DNA of 64,000 nucleotides from Pseudomonadota bacterium (GCA_023393525.1 JAEWKZ010000095.1:40004-104003); one strand, 5' to 3'. Counted from the first letter of the stretch, positions 54,747 to 63,878 are shown. A program made the numbers and translations. The notes: a model not told the origin generated them from the sequence alone.

Positions 54747-55718
54747 CTAGTTGGCCAGGGCCAGCACCTTGTCGATGTTGTCCTGTCCGACGGTGGGGGC
54801 GAATTCCTTCCACACGGGCTGGGTCGCTTCCATGAACGGGGCGCGGTCGACTTCGATGACCTCGATCTTGCCGGTGGCCTTGATCTTGTCCCAGTAGGCG
54901 TTGTCCTCGTTGGTGGACAGTTCGCGCTGCCAGGCCACGGCCTCGGTGGCGGCTTCCTGGATGACGGCCTTCTGCGCGTCGGAGAGCTTGCTCCAGGTGA
55001 TCATGGAGATGAGCACCGGTTCCGGAGCATAGGCGTGGGCGGTCATGGATGCGTACTTCTGCACTTCGAAGAAGCGCTTGGTGTAGATGTGGGCGCTGGG
55101 GTTTTCCTGGCCGTCCACGGTGCCCTGCTGCATGGCGGAGTAGAGTTCGCCGAAGGCCATGGGGGTGGGGGATCCGCCGAGGGACTTGATGGTCTCGATG
55201 TAGATCTTGTTGGACATGACGCGGATCTTGAGCCCGGCCATGTCGGCCGGGGTTTTGACCGGGCGGACGTTGTTGGTCAGGTGGCGGATGCCGTTTTCCA
55301 TGTAGCCCAGGAGTTTCAGGCCGCGCGGCTCAAGCTCCTTGCCCAGTTCCATGCCCACGGTGTCCAGAGCCTTGTAGGCGTGGGCCCGGTCCTTGAACAG
55401 AAAGGGCAGGTCGAAGAGGGACATCTTGGGCTGGAACTGGCCCAGGTCGGCGGTCCCGGTCAGAACCATGTCGATGGTGCCGTAGATGAGGCCTTCGGTC
55501 ATGTCCTTCTGGCTGCCGAGCTGGGAGGACGGGAAGACCTGGACTTCCATCTCGCCGCCGGACTTTTCAGCCACCAGCTTGGCGAAATGGTCGGCGCCCT
55601 GGGCGTAGGGGTGGCTGACCTCGGCGATATGGCCGAGCTTGAGCACTGTTTTGGCAAAGGCCGGGATGGTCAGGGCTACGGCGATCACAATGACTGCACA
55701 CATGAAGAAACGTTTCAT
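54747..55718 (-). CDS. dctP: TRAP transporter solute-binding protein
   Basis: This 323-residue DctP-type periplasmic binding protein has a signal peptide (MKRFFMCAVIVIAVALTIPA, then FAKTV). The conserved binding segment is LKIRVMSNKIYIETIKSLGG with the solute-carboxylate-binding arginine, then GELYSAMQQGTVDGQENP. It belongs to the carboxylate-type TRAP group. The adjacent CitA/DcuS-type sensor supports a C4-dicarboxylate or related acid. The start MKRFF has GGAGGAG upstream. It is the first gene of the transporter operon. Confidence 0.92.
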   Translation of the reverse strand: MKRFFMCAVIVIAVALTIPAFAKTVLKLGHIAEVSHPYAQGADHFAKLVAEKSGGEMEVQVFPSSQLGSQKDMTEGLIYGTIDMVLTGTADLGQFQPKMSLFDLPFLFKDRAHAYKALDTVGMELGKELEPRGLKLLGYMENGIRHLTNNVRPVKTPADMAGLKIRVMSNKIYIETIKSLGGSPTPMAFGELYSAMQQGTVDGQENPSAHIYTKRFFEVQKYASMTAHAYAPEPVLISMITWSKLSDAQKAVIQEAATEAVAWQRELSTNEDNAYWDKIKATGKIEVIEVDRAPFMEATQPVWKEFAPTVGQDNIDKVLALAN

Positions 55719-55912
55719 GACTCCTCCGTCAACAAAAAACGTTATGGGCGCGGACGCGCGGGGACTGGACCTCAAGTTTTACGAGTCCTGGATATGACGG
55801 GAGGGAAGGAAAATATTGTTTGGATCGTAAAAAGGAAAAAGAGTCCTTTTAGGGATTTTGGGCATATTGTTCACGCCGGGAGGCTTTCTGGCCCAGGCGG
55901 GCATGGCCGCGC
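55719..55912. other. intergenic region between the response regulator and dctP
   Basis: A 194-base AT-rich gap lies between the response-regulator stop and dctP. It should hold the dctP promoter and regulator sites. I saw A/T tracts (55815-55860) but no firm -24/-12, -35/-10 or palindromic operator. Confidence 0.4.
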
Positions 55913-56596
55913 TCAGCGGTTGAAATAGCGCCGTTCGGGCCTGCCCACGCTGCCGTAGACCGCGTCGGCATAGAGCGTGCCCTCGGAGATGAGATATTCA
56001 AGATACCTGCGCGCGGTGGAGCGGCTGATGCCGATCAGTTCGGCCACGTCCTCGGCGCTGCGTCCTTCGGGGGCGGGCTGCTCGAACGCGCCGCGCACCT
56101 TGGCCAGGGTCAGGCCGTCGATGCCCTTGGGCAGGCAGCTGCTGCTCATGGGCGCGCAGGGGCTCGCGGGGTGCAGCAGCGTGTCCACGTCGTGCTGCTC
56201 GATGGCGCTGCCCCGCTTGAGGCGCTCCCGGTAGAGGCAGAACTTGGTCAGGCATTCGTGGAAGCGTTCGGCGGTGACGGGTTTGATCAGGTAGTCGAAA
56301 ACCCCGCCGCGCAGGGCTTCTTTCAGGGGGCCCGTCTCGCGCGCGGCGGTGATCAGGATGACGTCGATCTCCAGGTTCTTGGCGCGGATTTCGCGCAGCA
56401 GATCCGTTCCGGGCCCTTCGGGAAAATAGAGGTCCAGGAGAATGAGGTGCGGCTCCAGGGCCTCGGCCATGTCCCGCGCGTCATCCAGACGATGGGCGAC
56501 GCCAATGACCTCGCAGCCCTGGACCCGTTCGGTGAAGCGGCGGTGCAGATCCGCGATGCGCACGTCGTCCTCGACAATGAGTACCCTGGTGTTCAT
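55913..56596 (-). CDS. CitB/DcuR-type response regulator
   Basis: This 227-residue regulator has a receiver domain with the acidic pocket VEDD, phosphoacceptor D55 in ILLDLYFPEG and conserved lysine in LIKPVTAERF. The C-terminal helix-turn-helix (about 175-222, DVAELIGISRSTARRYLEYL) is of the CitB/DcuR type. It lies downstream of, and overlaps by 4 bases, its cognate sensor kinase, and next to the TRAP transporter it probably activates. Confidence 0.88.
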   Translation of the reverse strand: MNTRVLIVEDDVRIADLHRRFTERVQGCEVIGVAHRLDDARDMAEALEPHLILLDLYFPEGPGTDLLREIRAKNLEIDVILITAARETGPLKEALRGGVFDYLIKPVTAERFHECLTKFCLYRERLKRGSAIEQHDVDTLLHPASPCAPMSSSCLPKGIDGLTLAKVRGAFEQPAPEGRSAEDVAELIGISRSTARRYLEYLISEGTLYADAVYGSVGRPERRYFNR

Positions 56597-58215
56597 GCAT
56601 GCTCCTTGGGGATGATGACGGTGAACAAGGCTCCGTTCAGGCCGCTGCGGCTGACCATGATCTGCCCGCCCAGTTCGTCCAGGCGCTGCCGCACGAGATA
56701 CAGGCCCACGCCGCGCCGTCCATGGCCTTTGGAGGACACGCCTTTTTCGAAGATGTGGTCCTGTTCGTCCACGGCCACCCCCGGCCCGGAATCCTCGATT
56801 TCAAAGACGATGTCGTTGCCCAGATCGGTGAACGACATCTCCACCTTGCGCAGGCCAGCCGGTCGTTGCAGGGCGGCCTCGAAGGCGTTGTCCAAAAGGT
56901 TGCCGATGATGGTCACGATCTTTTCGTGGCCGATCCTTCCCGGCACGTCGGCCATGGTGCTGTCCCGGTCGATGGTGAAGTCGACCCGCAGCTCCTTGGC
57001 CCGATTGTACTTGCCAAGGATGATGGCCGCAATGACCGGGTGCGGCACGGACTCGCCCAGGAAGCGGATGAACTCCTCGTAGCCCGAGGACTCGGTGACG
57101 ACGAGATCGAGTGCTTCGCGGTAGGCCTCGATCTGGATCAGGCCCGCGATGGTGTGCAGCTTGTTCGAGTATTCGTGGGTCTGCACGCGCAGCAGTTCGG
57201 AGTATTCCTGTACCCGTGAAAGTTCCGCGGCCAGGAGGTCGAGTTCGTCCTTGCGTCGGAAACTGGCCACCACGCCCCGGATTTTCTGATCCTGAAAGAC
57301 GGGGACGATGTTGAAGATCAGCTCCTGGCCGTTGACGATCCGCTCCTGGTCGAATTCGGAGAACCCCGTGTGCAGGGCCTGTTCGAGACCCGCCCCGGGG
57401 ATGATGCCGGCCACCGGCCTGCCCGCGAAGCGTTCGCTCAGGCTCAGGCCCGCGTAGCGCCTGGCCGCCTGGTTGCAGACGCGGATGTTGCCCTGGTGGT
57501 CGATGGCGATGACGCCTTCGCGGATGGTCTGCAGCACGGCCACGCGTTCCAGATACAGGCTGGTGATTTCCGCGGGCTCAAGGCCCAGGGTCAGCTTCTT
57601 GAGGCGGCCGGCGATGATCACTGCGCTCAGGATGCCGACCACGCTCATGCCGACGATGTACATGAGCGGCTTGTCCAGATGCGCCGAGATGGTCTGATGA
57701 ATGCTCTCGAACAGATAGCCGACGGAGACAAAGCCGATGATGGAGTGATCCTCGGCGAAGATGGGCGTCATGCCGCGCAGGGACCGGCCCAGGGTGCCGA
57801 CGGCCTCGGAGACGTAGGATTTGCCTTCGCGCAGGGCCGGGCCCGTGTCGCCGCCGACAAAGGTCTGCCCGATGCGCTCGGGGATGGGGTGTGAATAGCG
57901 TTTTTCGGAGCTGTCGCCGATGACCACGAAGGATGCGCCGGTCTGGGTTCGGATGGCCTCGGCCAGGGTCTGGATTTCCCCGTGCGGGTCGCCTTCGAGC
58001 AGCGCCTGCCGGATGCGTGGGATCTGGGCGATGGTCCGGGCCGTCTGCAGGGCTGTCTGGCCGATCTGTTCGCGCAGCATCTCTTCGGTCAGGCCGGAGA
58101 TGACGTACCAGCTGACTGCGATCTGAATCACGACCAATGCCAGCACCATGTGTATCAGGTGGGCCTGGAGGGTGCTGGGCCGCAGCCAGCCGATGATGTG
58201 GGGCCAGGTTCGCAT
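56593..58215 (-). CDS. CitA/DcuS-type sensor histidine kinase
   Basis: This 540-residue membrane kinase has two TM helices (MVLALVVIQIAVSWYVI and MYIVGMSVVGILSAVIIAG) around a periplasmic sensor (about 40-175), a cytoplasmic PAS (about 210-320), then the DcuS-like phosphoacceptor segment VQTHEYSNKLHTIAGLI (His near residue 345). The ATPase has NLLDNAFEAAL and DSGPGV (N and G1 boxes). Such kinases sense C4-dicarboxylates or citrate. It overlaps the response regulator by 4 bases and sits divergent from the small Cys-cluster gene. Confidence 0.9.
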   Translation of the reverse strand: MRTWPHIIGWLRPSTLQAHLIHMVLALVVIQIAVSWYVISGLTEEMLREQIGQTALQTARTIAQIPRIRQALLEGDPHGEIQTLAEAIRTQTGASFVVIGDSSEKRYSHPIPERIGQTFVGGDTGPALREGKSYVSEAVGTLGRSLRGMTPIFAEDHSIIGFVSVGYLFESIHQTISAHLDKPLMYIVGMSVVGILSAVIIAGRLKKLTLGLEPAEITSLYLERVAVLQTIREGVIAIDHQGNIRVCNQAARRYAGLSLSERFAGRPVAGIIPGAGLEQALHTGFSEFDQERIVNGQELIFNIVPVFQDQKIRGVVASFRRKDELDLLAAELSRVQEYSELLRVQTHEYSNKLHTIAGLIQIEAYREALDLVVTESSGYEEFIRFLGESVPHPVIAAIILGKYNRAKELRVDFTIDRDSTMADVPGRIGHEKIVTIIGNLLDNAFEAALQRPAGLRKVEMSFTDLGNDIVFEIEDSGPGVAVDEQDHIFEKGVSSKGHGRRGVGLYLVRQRLDELGGQIMVSRSGLNGALFTVIIPKEHA

Positions 58216-58406
58216 GTGTGTTCCTCCGCGCTTGCTCCTTGGTCATCGCGGATTGCCGTGGCCATGGCAAGGGGGCTTCCGGAGTGTTTCGGAGACGGAA
58301 GGGCGGCTTCATCCGCCGGGCCGAAGCGGTTCGGCGGCGTCGAAAAAATGAACGGCGCCTCTTGCCACCGCGTCGCGTGGCATTACTGTGTCACTAATGA
58401 TTTTTA

Positions 58407-58435
58407 TTGACGATAACTTGATTACGTGTTGAATA
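58407..58435 (+). promoter_or_regulatory. possible promoter of the small Cys-cluster gene
   Basis: TTGACG (58407-58412) is followed after 17 bases by TGAATA (58430-58435), 35 bases before the ATG at 58470. The -10 is poor. The surrounding 58380-58460 is AT-rich and lies between divergent genes. Confidence 0.35.
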
Positions 58436-58469
58436 CTCACCAATCATCAAAATCTTTTTGGAGGCAGCT

Positions 58470-58850
58470 ATGGTAAACATGGATTATCCGGGACCCTGCT
58501 TTGCATGTTCGGCAATCGACGGCTGCGCGACGGAAGAAGCGAAGAAGCTGGCCGTGAAAGGTTATTGCAAGGGCGTGGAGCGTGAACTCAACGCCTGGAA
58601 GGCCACTCTCTACGATGTAATGGTCGGTTTTCTGGATCTTGGCGACAAGGATCGCGGGGCCCTGGTCGATGCGGTCGCTGAAATCAAGGCCCTGGTGCGC
58701 GAGATCGAAGCCAAGACGGCCCAGCTCGAAGCGGAATGCCCGCTGGAGATGGGTCCGGTGGAGAAGGATCTTGGCGACAAGATGGGCAAGCTGCGCGTGC
58801 ACTACACCAAGGCCATGGAAGTGATCGGGGCGGGTTCGTTTGGAGGCTGA
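58470..58850 (+). CDS. small protein with N-terminal cysteine cluster
   Basis: The 126-residue product begins MVNMDYPGPCFACSAIDGC with C10, C13, C19 and C33, i.e. CxxC-x5-C-x13-C, which could bind a metal or Fe-S cluster. The rest is charged alpha-helical (AEIKALVREIEAKTAQLEAE; then EKDLGDKMGKLRVHYTKAMEV). GGAGG is 5 bases upstream of the ATG. No signal or membrane segment is seen. I do not recognise the family. It is followed by a row of strong hairpins. Confidence 0.65.
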   Translation: MVNMDYPGPCFACSAIDGCATEEAKKLAVKGYCKGVERELNAWKATLYDVMVGFLDLGDKDRGALVDAVAEIKALVREIEAKTAQLEAECPLEMGPVEKDLGDKMGKLRVHYTKAMEVIGAGSFGG

Positions 58851-58882
58851 TGCCGCGAACCGCTGAAGACGACCAGACCAGT

Positions 58883-58911
58883 GCGCCCGGTGTTTATCGC
58901 CGGGCGCTTTT
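58883..58911 (+). terminator. terminator after the Cys-cluster gene (hairpin 1)
   Basis: GCGCCCGG (58883-58890) pairs with CCGGGCGC (58900-58907) around a 9-base loop and is followed by TTTTGTTT. Confidence 0.8.
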
Positions 58912-58923
58912 GTTTGGAACACG

Positions 58924-58954
58924 AACGCCCGAGGGGAAGCCGCCGGGCGTTTTT
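58924..58954 (+). terminator. second tandem hairpin
   Basis: AACGCCCG (58924-58931) pairs with CGGGCGTT (58944-58951), followed by TTT. It lies 13 bases after the first hairpin. Confidence 0.65.
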
Positions 58955-58965
58955 GCGTGCAAGGA

Positions 58966-59006
58966 ACAAAGGGCCTTCGGAGAAGCCAGCTCCGAAGGCC
59001 CTTTGT
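58966..59006. other. third tandem hairpin, 16-bp stem
   Basis: ACAAAGGGCCTTCGGA and TCCGAAGGCCCTTTGT form a perfect 16-bp stem with a 9-base loop. There is no clear T-run on either side. Between here and fliK (59007-59213) no gene is apparent; a possible sigma-54 site is at 59172. Confidence 0.6.
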
Positions 59007-59171
59007 CCACAACGCGATAGGTGCTTCCCGGTACCATGCGCGAAAGAAGAAAGTAAATGAAAAAGCGTTTGTATGACAAAAGAAGGCCTCATTGTAGGAC
59101 AGCCCGGGCGCGGCCCGCGTGTCAGGTTCCAACGGCCGCCCGGGTGCTCTCCGTGCGTGTCAGGGATGTTT

Positions 59172-59187
59172 TGGCCCGCCTTTTGAT
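59172..59187 (+). promoter_or_regulatory. possible sigma-54 promoter for the hook genes
   Basis: TGGCCCGCCTTTTGAT fits TGGCACG-N4-TTGCW with two deviations (A to C, and -12 GC to GA), 27 bases before the fliK ATG. Hook genes of polar flagella are often sigma-54 dependent, but the -12 mismatch makes this weak. Confidence 0.3.
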
Positions 59188-59213
59188 CTGTTGGTCGCAG
59201 CAGGAGGTGAAGA

Positions 59214-61229
59214 ATGCAGTTTTTTCCCGCAGTGACGCCCCAGGGGGCGCACTTCCCACGCACCGGCGGCGCGTTTGAAATGACTGACTCCAGGTCCGGG
59301 CAGGGTTTCAACGACCTGCTTTCCTCTCATCTGGAGCAGCCCGCACAAACCGCCCAGCCTCAGCCGTCTTGCGGCCACGAAAGGCCGTTTGCCCCTGACC
59401 GGGATTCAAGCGAGCCGCGTCCGGACGAGGCCGTTGCCGCTTCTGGCGAAATTGAGGGGAAGGCGAATCCCGTCGAGTCCGGACCCGACCACGGTGACGA
59501 GGTCCAGGCGCGCGAAGACCATGTCGAAACGGCAAAAGCTGCCGCTCCCGCGCAGAAGGACGGCCCAAGCGCTTCCGTGGCCGAAGAGCGAAATTTCGAT
59601 TCCGACGGTTGGAGTGCCGAGCAGACCTTGGATACTTTCGACGCCTCCCTCGCTGACGATGCGCAGGCCATGCTCGACGGTCTGGCAGAGGTCTCGGCGA
59701 AACGCGGCGACGGTTCCGCCGCAGGTGGACTCAAGGCCAAGATCGAGGCCTTGCACGAGCTGTTGCGTCAGTTCCGGGAGAGTGATCCGGCCGGGCGCAG
59801 CGAACTGGCGGCGACCCTGGGAACCCGGATCCGGGCCTTGAAGGTCGAGCTGAGCGCCGCCGCGCAGGCGGGAGTCGCACCTTCCACGACAACGGGCCCC
59901 GCGCGCCGCAATTCCGAGCAGGCCGCCTCCGGCGCATTGCAGAGGATCGAAGCGCTTTTGCAACGCCTGGAAACGCGCCGGGATCTGGAAAAACACGTGG
60001 ATACCGCACGTGACGTGAAGCCCGAAAAAGGCCTTGCCCAGGCCGGCACGACCGGCGTCCCGGCTGGAGAAACGGGCGCGCGGGCGAAAGCGGCGGACGC
60101 TGCCGCTGTCCCGCAACTCGCGGACAACGCGCAATCCGCCGACGTGAAGAAGGGCTCGTCCGAAAAGGAGGCTTCCGTCGCGAGAAAGGGCGGCGAGGGA
60201 TCGGATATCGCGCGGCACCAGGCCCCACGCGGGAAGGCGGCGTCGGAAGCTGTTCGCGGCCAGGCGGAAGCGTCTTCCGGGGCGGTCGGGGAGCCCGGCG
60301 GCAAAATCCGGTCGACCTCTGAAGCGGCGGCGGAGTCCCTGGCCCAGGAAGATCGTCGGCGGGAGCCCGCCGCGTCCGGCGCGGAAAGAGCGACGGCCAA
60401 AGACGCTGAACAGACCGGCCGCGGCGAATCGGTCGCGGCGCGCGACGGCCTGGCCGCCGCCGGAAGCAGGACCTCCGTGTCCAAGGACGGCCCCGAGCAG
60501 GCCACGGCCCAGGACGTTCTTTCCCGGAAACAGGAAGGGGAGACCGTGGCGCCGGGAGGCGGCCGCTCCGCCGACTCCGAGGGCGGCACGAAGCAGCACG
60601 ATGCCCGCCAGGGCTTCTTTGGCTCCCAGGAGCGGGAAAAGTCTTCCTCCTCGTTTCGCGCCGTCCAGTCCGCGGGCGCTGAAAAGGCTGCTCCGGAATC
60701 CCTGACCCAGACGGCGGCCCAGAATTCCCAAACCTCGTTCCAGCAGCGTCTGGAAACTCCGGTCAGCGCGCGCAGCGCCCAAGTCTATCAGCAGGTCGAG
60801 AACGGCGCTTTCAAGAATCTGGGCCAGGGCGTGAAGCAGCTGGTCATCCGCCTCGACCCGGCCGATCTGGGACAGGTCAGCGTCATCTTGCAGGTCCGGG
60901 GCAAGGAAGTGCAGGCCGTGCTCCGGTCCAGCAGCCAGGAAGCCTCCCTGGCCCTCAACGATCAGCTGGGGCAGTTGCGGACTCAGCTCGAAGCCCAGGG
61001 GCTCAAGGTCGGCAAGCTCGAGGTGCAGACGCAGCTGGCGGATTCGCAGGGCCAGTCGCAGTGGCAGGGAGCGGAGAGCCACAACCGCTACCAGGAGAAC
61101 CAGGAGCTGGCCATGTCCGCCAAGCGGTGGCGCGCCTTGGAGCGCGTGGCCCCCGATCTGGCCCGGGATGTGCAAAATACCCCGCACAGGGAAAAACTTT
61201 CCCAAAGCGGCCTGGATATTTTTGCCTGA
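59214..61229 (+). CDS. fliK: flagellar hook-length control protein
   Basis: This 671-residue protein measures hook length and switches export specificity. The central part (about 50-500) is low-complexity, rich in Ala, Glu, Ser and Gly, as usual for FliK. The conserved C-terminal Flg_hook domain includes GVKQLVIRLDPADLGQVSVI, VQAVLRSSSQEASLAL and EAQGLKVGKLEVQTQ. CAGGAGGTG precedes the ATG. It starts a fliK-flgD-flgE set. Divergence in the middle means only the C-terminus identifies it. Confidence 0.88.
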   Translation: MQFFPAVTPQGAHFPRTGGAFEMTDSRSGQGFNDLLSSHLEQPAQTAQPQPSCGHERPFAPDRDSSEPRPDEAVAASGEIEGKANPVESGPDHGDEVQAREDHVETAKAAAPAQKDGPSASVAEERNFDSDGWSAEQTLDTFDASLADDAQAMLDGLAEVSAKRGDGSAAGGLKAKIEALHELLRQFRESDPAGRSELAATLGTRIRALKVELSAAAQAGVAPSTTTGPARRNSEQAASGALQRIEALLQRLETRRDLEKHVDTARDVKPEKGLAQAGTTGVPAGETGARAKAADAAAVPQLADNAQSADVKKGSSEKEASVARKGGEGSDIARHQAPRGKAASEAVRGQAEASSGAVGEPGGKIRSTSEAAAESLAQEDRRREPAASGAERATAKDAEQTGRGESVAARDGLAAAGSRTSVSKDGPEQATAQDVLSRKQEGETVAPGGGRSADSEGGTKQHDARQGFFGSQEREKSSSSFRAVQSAGAEKAAPESLTQTAAQNSQTSFQQRLETPVSARSAQVYQQVENGAFKNLGQGVKQLVIRLDPADLGQVSVILQVRGKEVQAVLRSSSQEASLALNDQLGQLRTQLEAQGLKVGKLEVQTQLADSQGQSQWQGAESHNRYQENQELAMSAKRWRALERVAPDLARDVQNTPHREKLSQSGLDIFA

Positions 61230-61241
61230 GAGGAGACGGTC

Positions 61242-61928
61242 ATGATCGATCAGATTTTGCAGCAGCAGGGCGGGTTTTACGGCGCGGACAAGGCTTCGAA
61301 GAACGATGTCCTGGGCAAGGACGCCTTTTTGAAGCTTCTGGTGACCCAGTTGCAGAATCAGGATCCCTTGAATCCTCTCGACGACAAGGAATTCATTGCC
61401 CAGTTGGCGCAGTTCTCCAGCCTGGAGCAGATGACCAACGTCTCCGAGGGGATCGCTGCCCTGACGGAGAAGACGGCCCAGCAGGACATGCTCAGCGCCG
61501 TCAGCTACATCGGCAAGGAAGTCACCGCCGAGGGCAGCTCCATGACCAAGGCCGGAAACTACGTCACGCCGGTGTACTTCACCCTCGATGACGCGGCGGC
61601 CCAGGTCTTCGCCAATGTGTACGACGAGAACAAGAACCTCGTGCGCACCGAGAAGTTCACTTCCATGCAGGCCGGCGAGTTCTCGTTCACCTGGGACGGA
61701 CTCGACTACAACGGCAACGCCGCCAACAGCGGTCAGTACGAGGTCTATTTCTCGGCGGAAAGTCCGACCGGAGCCACCGTGTTCGTGGATACCGAGGTTT
61801 CCGGGACCGTGACGGCCATCGAGCAGGGCGACGGCGAAACGTACTTCCGCCTGGGCGACGGGCGCAAGATCAGCTTCGCCGACATCAGAAAGGTCATCCA
61901 GCCGGTCGCGGCTGAAACACAAGAGTAA
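61242..61928 (+). CDS. flgD: flagellar hook assembly scaffold protein
   Basis: FlgD caps the growing hook and is needed for FlgE polymerisation. The 228-residue protein has the conserved N-terminus KDAFLKLLVTQLQNQDPLNP followed by DDKEFIAQLAQFSSLEQMTN, and C-terminal Tudor/FlgD Ig-like parts (GEFSFTWDGLDYNGN). GAGGAG precedes the ATG. It lies 12 bases after fliK. Confidence 0.93.
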   Translation: MIDQILQQQGGFYGADKASKNDVLGKDAFLKLLVTQLQNQDPLNPLDDKEFIAQLAQFSSLEQMTNVSEGIAALTEKTAQQDMLSAVSYIGKEVTAEGSSMTKAGNYVTPVYFTLDDAAAQVFANVYDENKNLVRTEKFTSMQAGEFSFTWDGLDYNGNAANSGQYEVYFSAESPTGATVFVDTEVSGTVTAIEQGDGETYFRLGDGRKISFADIRKVIQPVAAETQE

Positions 61929-61967
61929 TATTTCAGGTCACTGCGGTGAATTAAGAAGGGGGTAGTT

Positions 61968-63797
61968 ATGGGTTTGTCAGCATCAATGTACTCCGGGACC
62001 AGCGGTCTCAAGGCGCATGGCGAGGATATGACCGTTATCGGCAACAATATCTCCAACGTCTCAACCATCGGATTCAAGGCTTCGCGCATGTATTTCGAGG
62101 ACGCCTTGAGCCAGCAGATCACCACCGCGTCCGGCGGCGGGCAGGTGGGGCGCGGCGTTTCCGTGGGAACGGTCATGGGCGATTTCTCCCAGGGTTCCCT
62201 GGAGAGCACCACCGAGGCCACGGACCTGGCCATCGGCGGCAACGGATTCTTCATGGTCTCGCCGGCAGGGCAGGAACTCAATTACTATACCCGGGCCGGA
62301 AACTTCCGCTTTGACGAGGAAGGGTATCTGGTCGATCCGCACGGATACCGTCTTCAGGGCTGGGCCGTGCAGGAAAACAACACCAGCGCCGCCGCCACAG
62401 AGGGAACAACTGCCTCGGTGACGACGGGCGTCAAGATCAAGGGCGTGCCCCAGGACGTCAAGCTGGAGAATTTCCAATCTCCTCCTCAGGCTACCAGTCG
62501 TGTGGACATGATCCTCAATATTGATTCGCAATCTGAAGACGGTACGACGGCCAACGGCATTGAGTCCGAGTTCGGCTACTACGACGGCACCCCGTTCACG
62601 GCCATGTTCGAGAAGTGGGACGGAACGGCAAACCCGCCCCTGGGTGACGCTCAATATGCCTACCAATCGACCATCAAGGTCTATGACGAGAACGGCACTT
62701 CTCACAATATGACCATCTACGCCGATCCTGTTCTGGATCCGGACGTGACGACAAACGCAGGTGGAAAGCGATATATGGAATATATCGTTACCGTACCTCC
62801 GGGCGAGGATAACCGCGAGTTTTGGGGCGTCGCTGATGCAGCCACAAGCAAGCATCGCGGCATCCTGATGGCGGGAACGTTGACATTCAATGCCGCCGGT
62901 GAGCTTGAGAACATGTCTGCGTTTACCATTAATAACCCATATGTAGCGGCAGGTGAGCCGGCGGTGGCAAATCCCCCAGTGTTCAGCACAACTGCTGCGG
63001 CCATTGGAAATTGGACACCTGCAAATTTTTCGCAAAATGGATATCCTGTTTGTACAGCCAATTTTTTAGGTGCGGAAAATTCAAGTGTTACCGCATTTGA
63101 AAAGAAAGATGTCGTTGACGGATCAACTCCAAATTTGCCTTCTATGTCGTTTAGTAATGCGAAGAATATAGAGATCAACTTTGGGTTGCGGAATAAAAGT
63201 AATGCTTGGACAAATACAGACCCCGCTACAAACACGCTGGAAGATTTAAAAAACATATTTGATGGGCTAGCTCTCTCGGATCCAATTGATCCTGCGGACG
63301 CCGCAGCTAACGCAGAGGAGGTTTACGATAGGCTGTCCGCCATCAATGGAATGGCGGATAAAGAAACAAGCGCCCTGGCCACCACCAGCTACAGCACGGG
63401 CTCCACGACCATCTTCCAGGCCCAGGACGGGTACACCGCCGGTTTCCTGCAGAACATCTCCGTGGACCGCGACGGGGTCATCACCGGGCGCTATTCCAAC
63501 GGGCAGGTCCTGCAGCTCTTCGCCGTGACTCTGGCCACGTTCAACAACAACTACGCCCTGTACCGCGAGGGCGGGAACCTCTTCTCCGAGACCCGTTCTT
63601 CCGGCCCGCCCATCACCGGCCTGGCCAACACCGGCGGCAAGGGCAGCATCGCCTCCAACTCATTGGAGCAGTCCAACGTGGACCTGGCCACGGAGTTCGT
63701 GAAGATGATCACCACGGAAAAGGGCTTCCAGGCCAACTCCAAGACCATCACCACCGTGGACCAGATGCTGAGCGTGCTCATCCAGCTCAAGCGCTAG
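61968..63797 (+). CDS. flgE: flagellar hook protein
   Basis: FlgE forms the hook filament. The 609-residue protein has the conserved N-terminus MGLSASMYSGTSGLKAHGED followed by MTVIGNNISNVSTIGFKASR, and the C-terminal flagellar-rod/hook motif LEQSNVDLATEFVKMITTEKGF. It is longer than E. coli FlgE because of large central domains. From about 62470 to 63365 the sequence becomes markedly AT-rich with different codon use, then returns to high GC, indicating replacement of the surface-exposed middle by recombination. AGGGGG precedes the ATG. Confidence 0.93.
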   Translation: MGLSASMYSGTSGLKAHGEDMTVIGNNISNVSTIGFKASRMYFEDALSQQITTASGGGQVGRGVSVGTVMGDFSQGSLESTTEATDLAIGGNGFFMVSPAGQELNYYTRAGNFRFDEEGYLVDPHGYRLQGWAVQENNTSAAATEGTTASVTTGVKIKGVPQDVKLENFQSPPQATSRVDMILNIDSQSEDGTTANGIESEFGYYDGTPFTAMFEKWDGTANPPLGDAQYAYQSTIKVYDENGTSHNMTIYADPVLDPDVTTNAGGKRYMEYIVTVPPGEDNREFWGVADAATSKHRGILMAGTLTFNAAGELENMSAFTINNPYVAAGEPAVANPPVFSTTAAAIGNWTPANFSQNGYPVCTANFLGAENSSVTAFEKKDVVDGSTPNLPSMSFSNAKNIEINFGLRNKSNAWTNTDPATNTLEDLKNIFDGLALSDPIDPADAAANAEEVYDRLSAINGMADKETSALATTSYSTGSTTIFQAQDGYTAGFLQNISVDRDGVITGRYSNGQVLQLFAVTLATFNNNYALYREGGNLFSETRSSGPPITGLANTGGKGSIASNSLEQSNVDLATEFVKMITTEKGFQANSKTITTVDQMLSVLIQLKR

Positions 63798-63816
63798 TCC
63801 GCGCCATCGCCACGAC

Positions 63817-63851
63817 AAAAAACCCGCTCCGGAATCCGGCGCGGGTTTTTT
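63817..63851 (+). terminator. terminator after flgE
   Basis: AAAAAACCCGC and GCGGGTTTTTT flank TCCGG/CCGG inner pairing and end in T. It closes the hook operon, and its A-run also suits the opposite direction. Confidence 0.85.
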
Positions 63852-63878
63852 CATGTTTGGATGACGAGAATTAAAGGT

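Noticed and set aside
59057..59278. 73-codon plus-strand frame before fliK
   Set aside because: No ribosome site, basic random composition, and it overlaps the fliK start in another frame.
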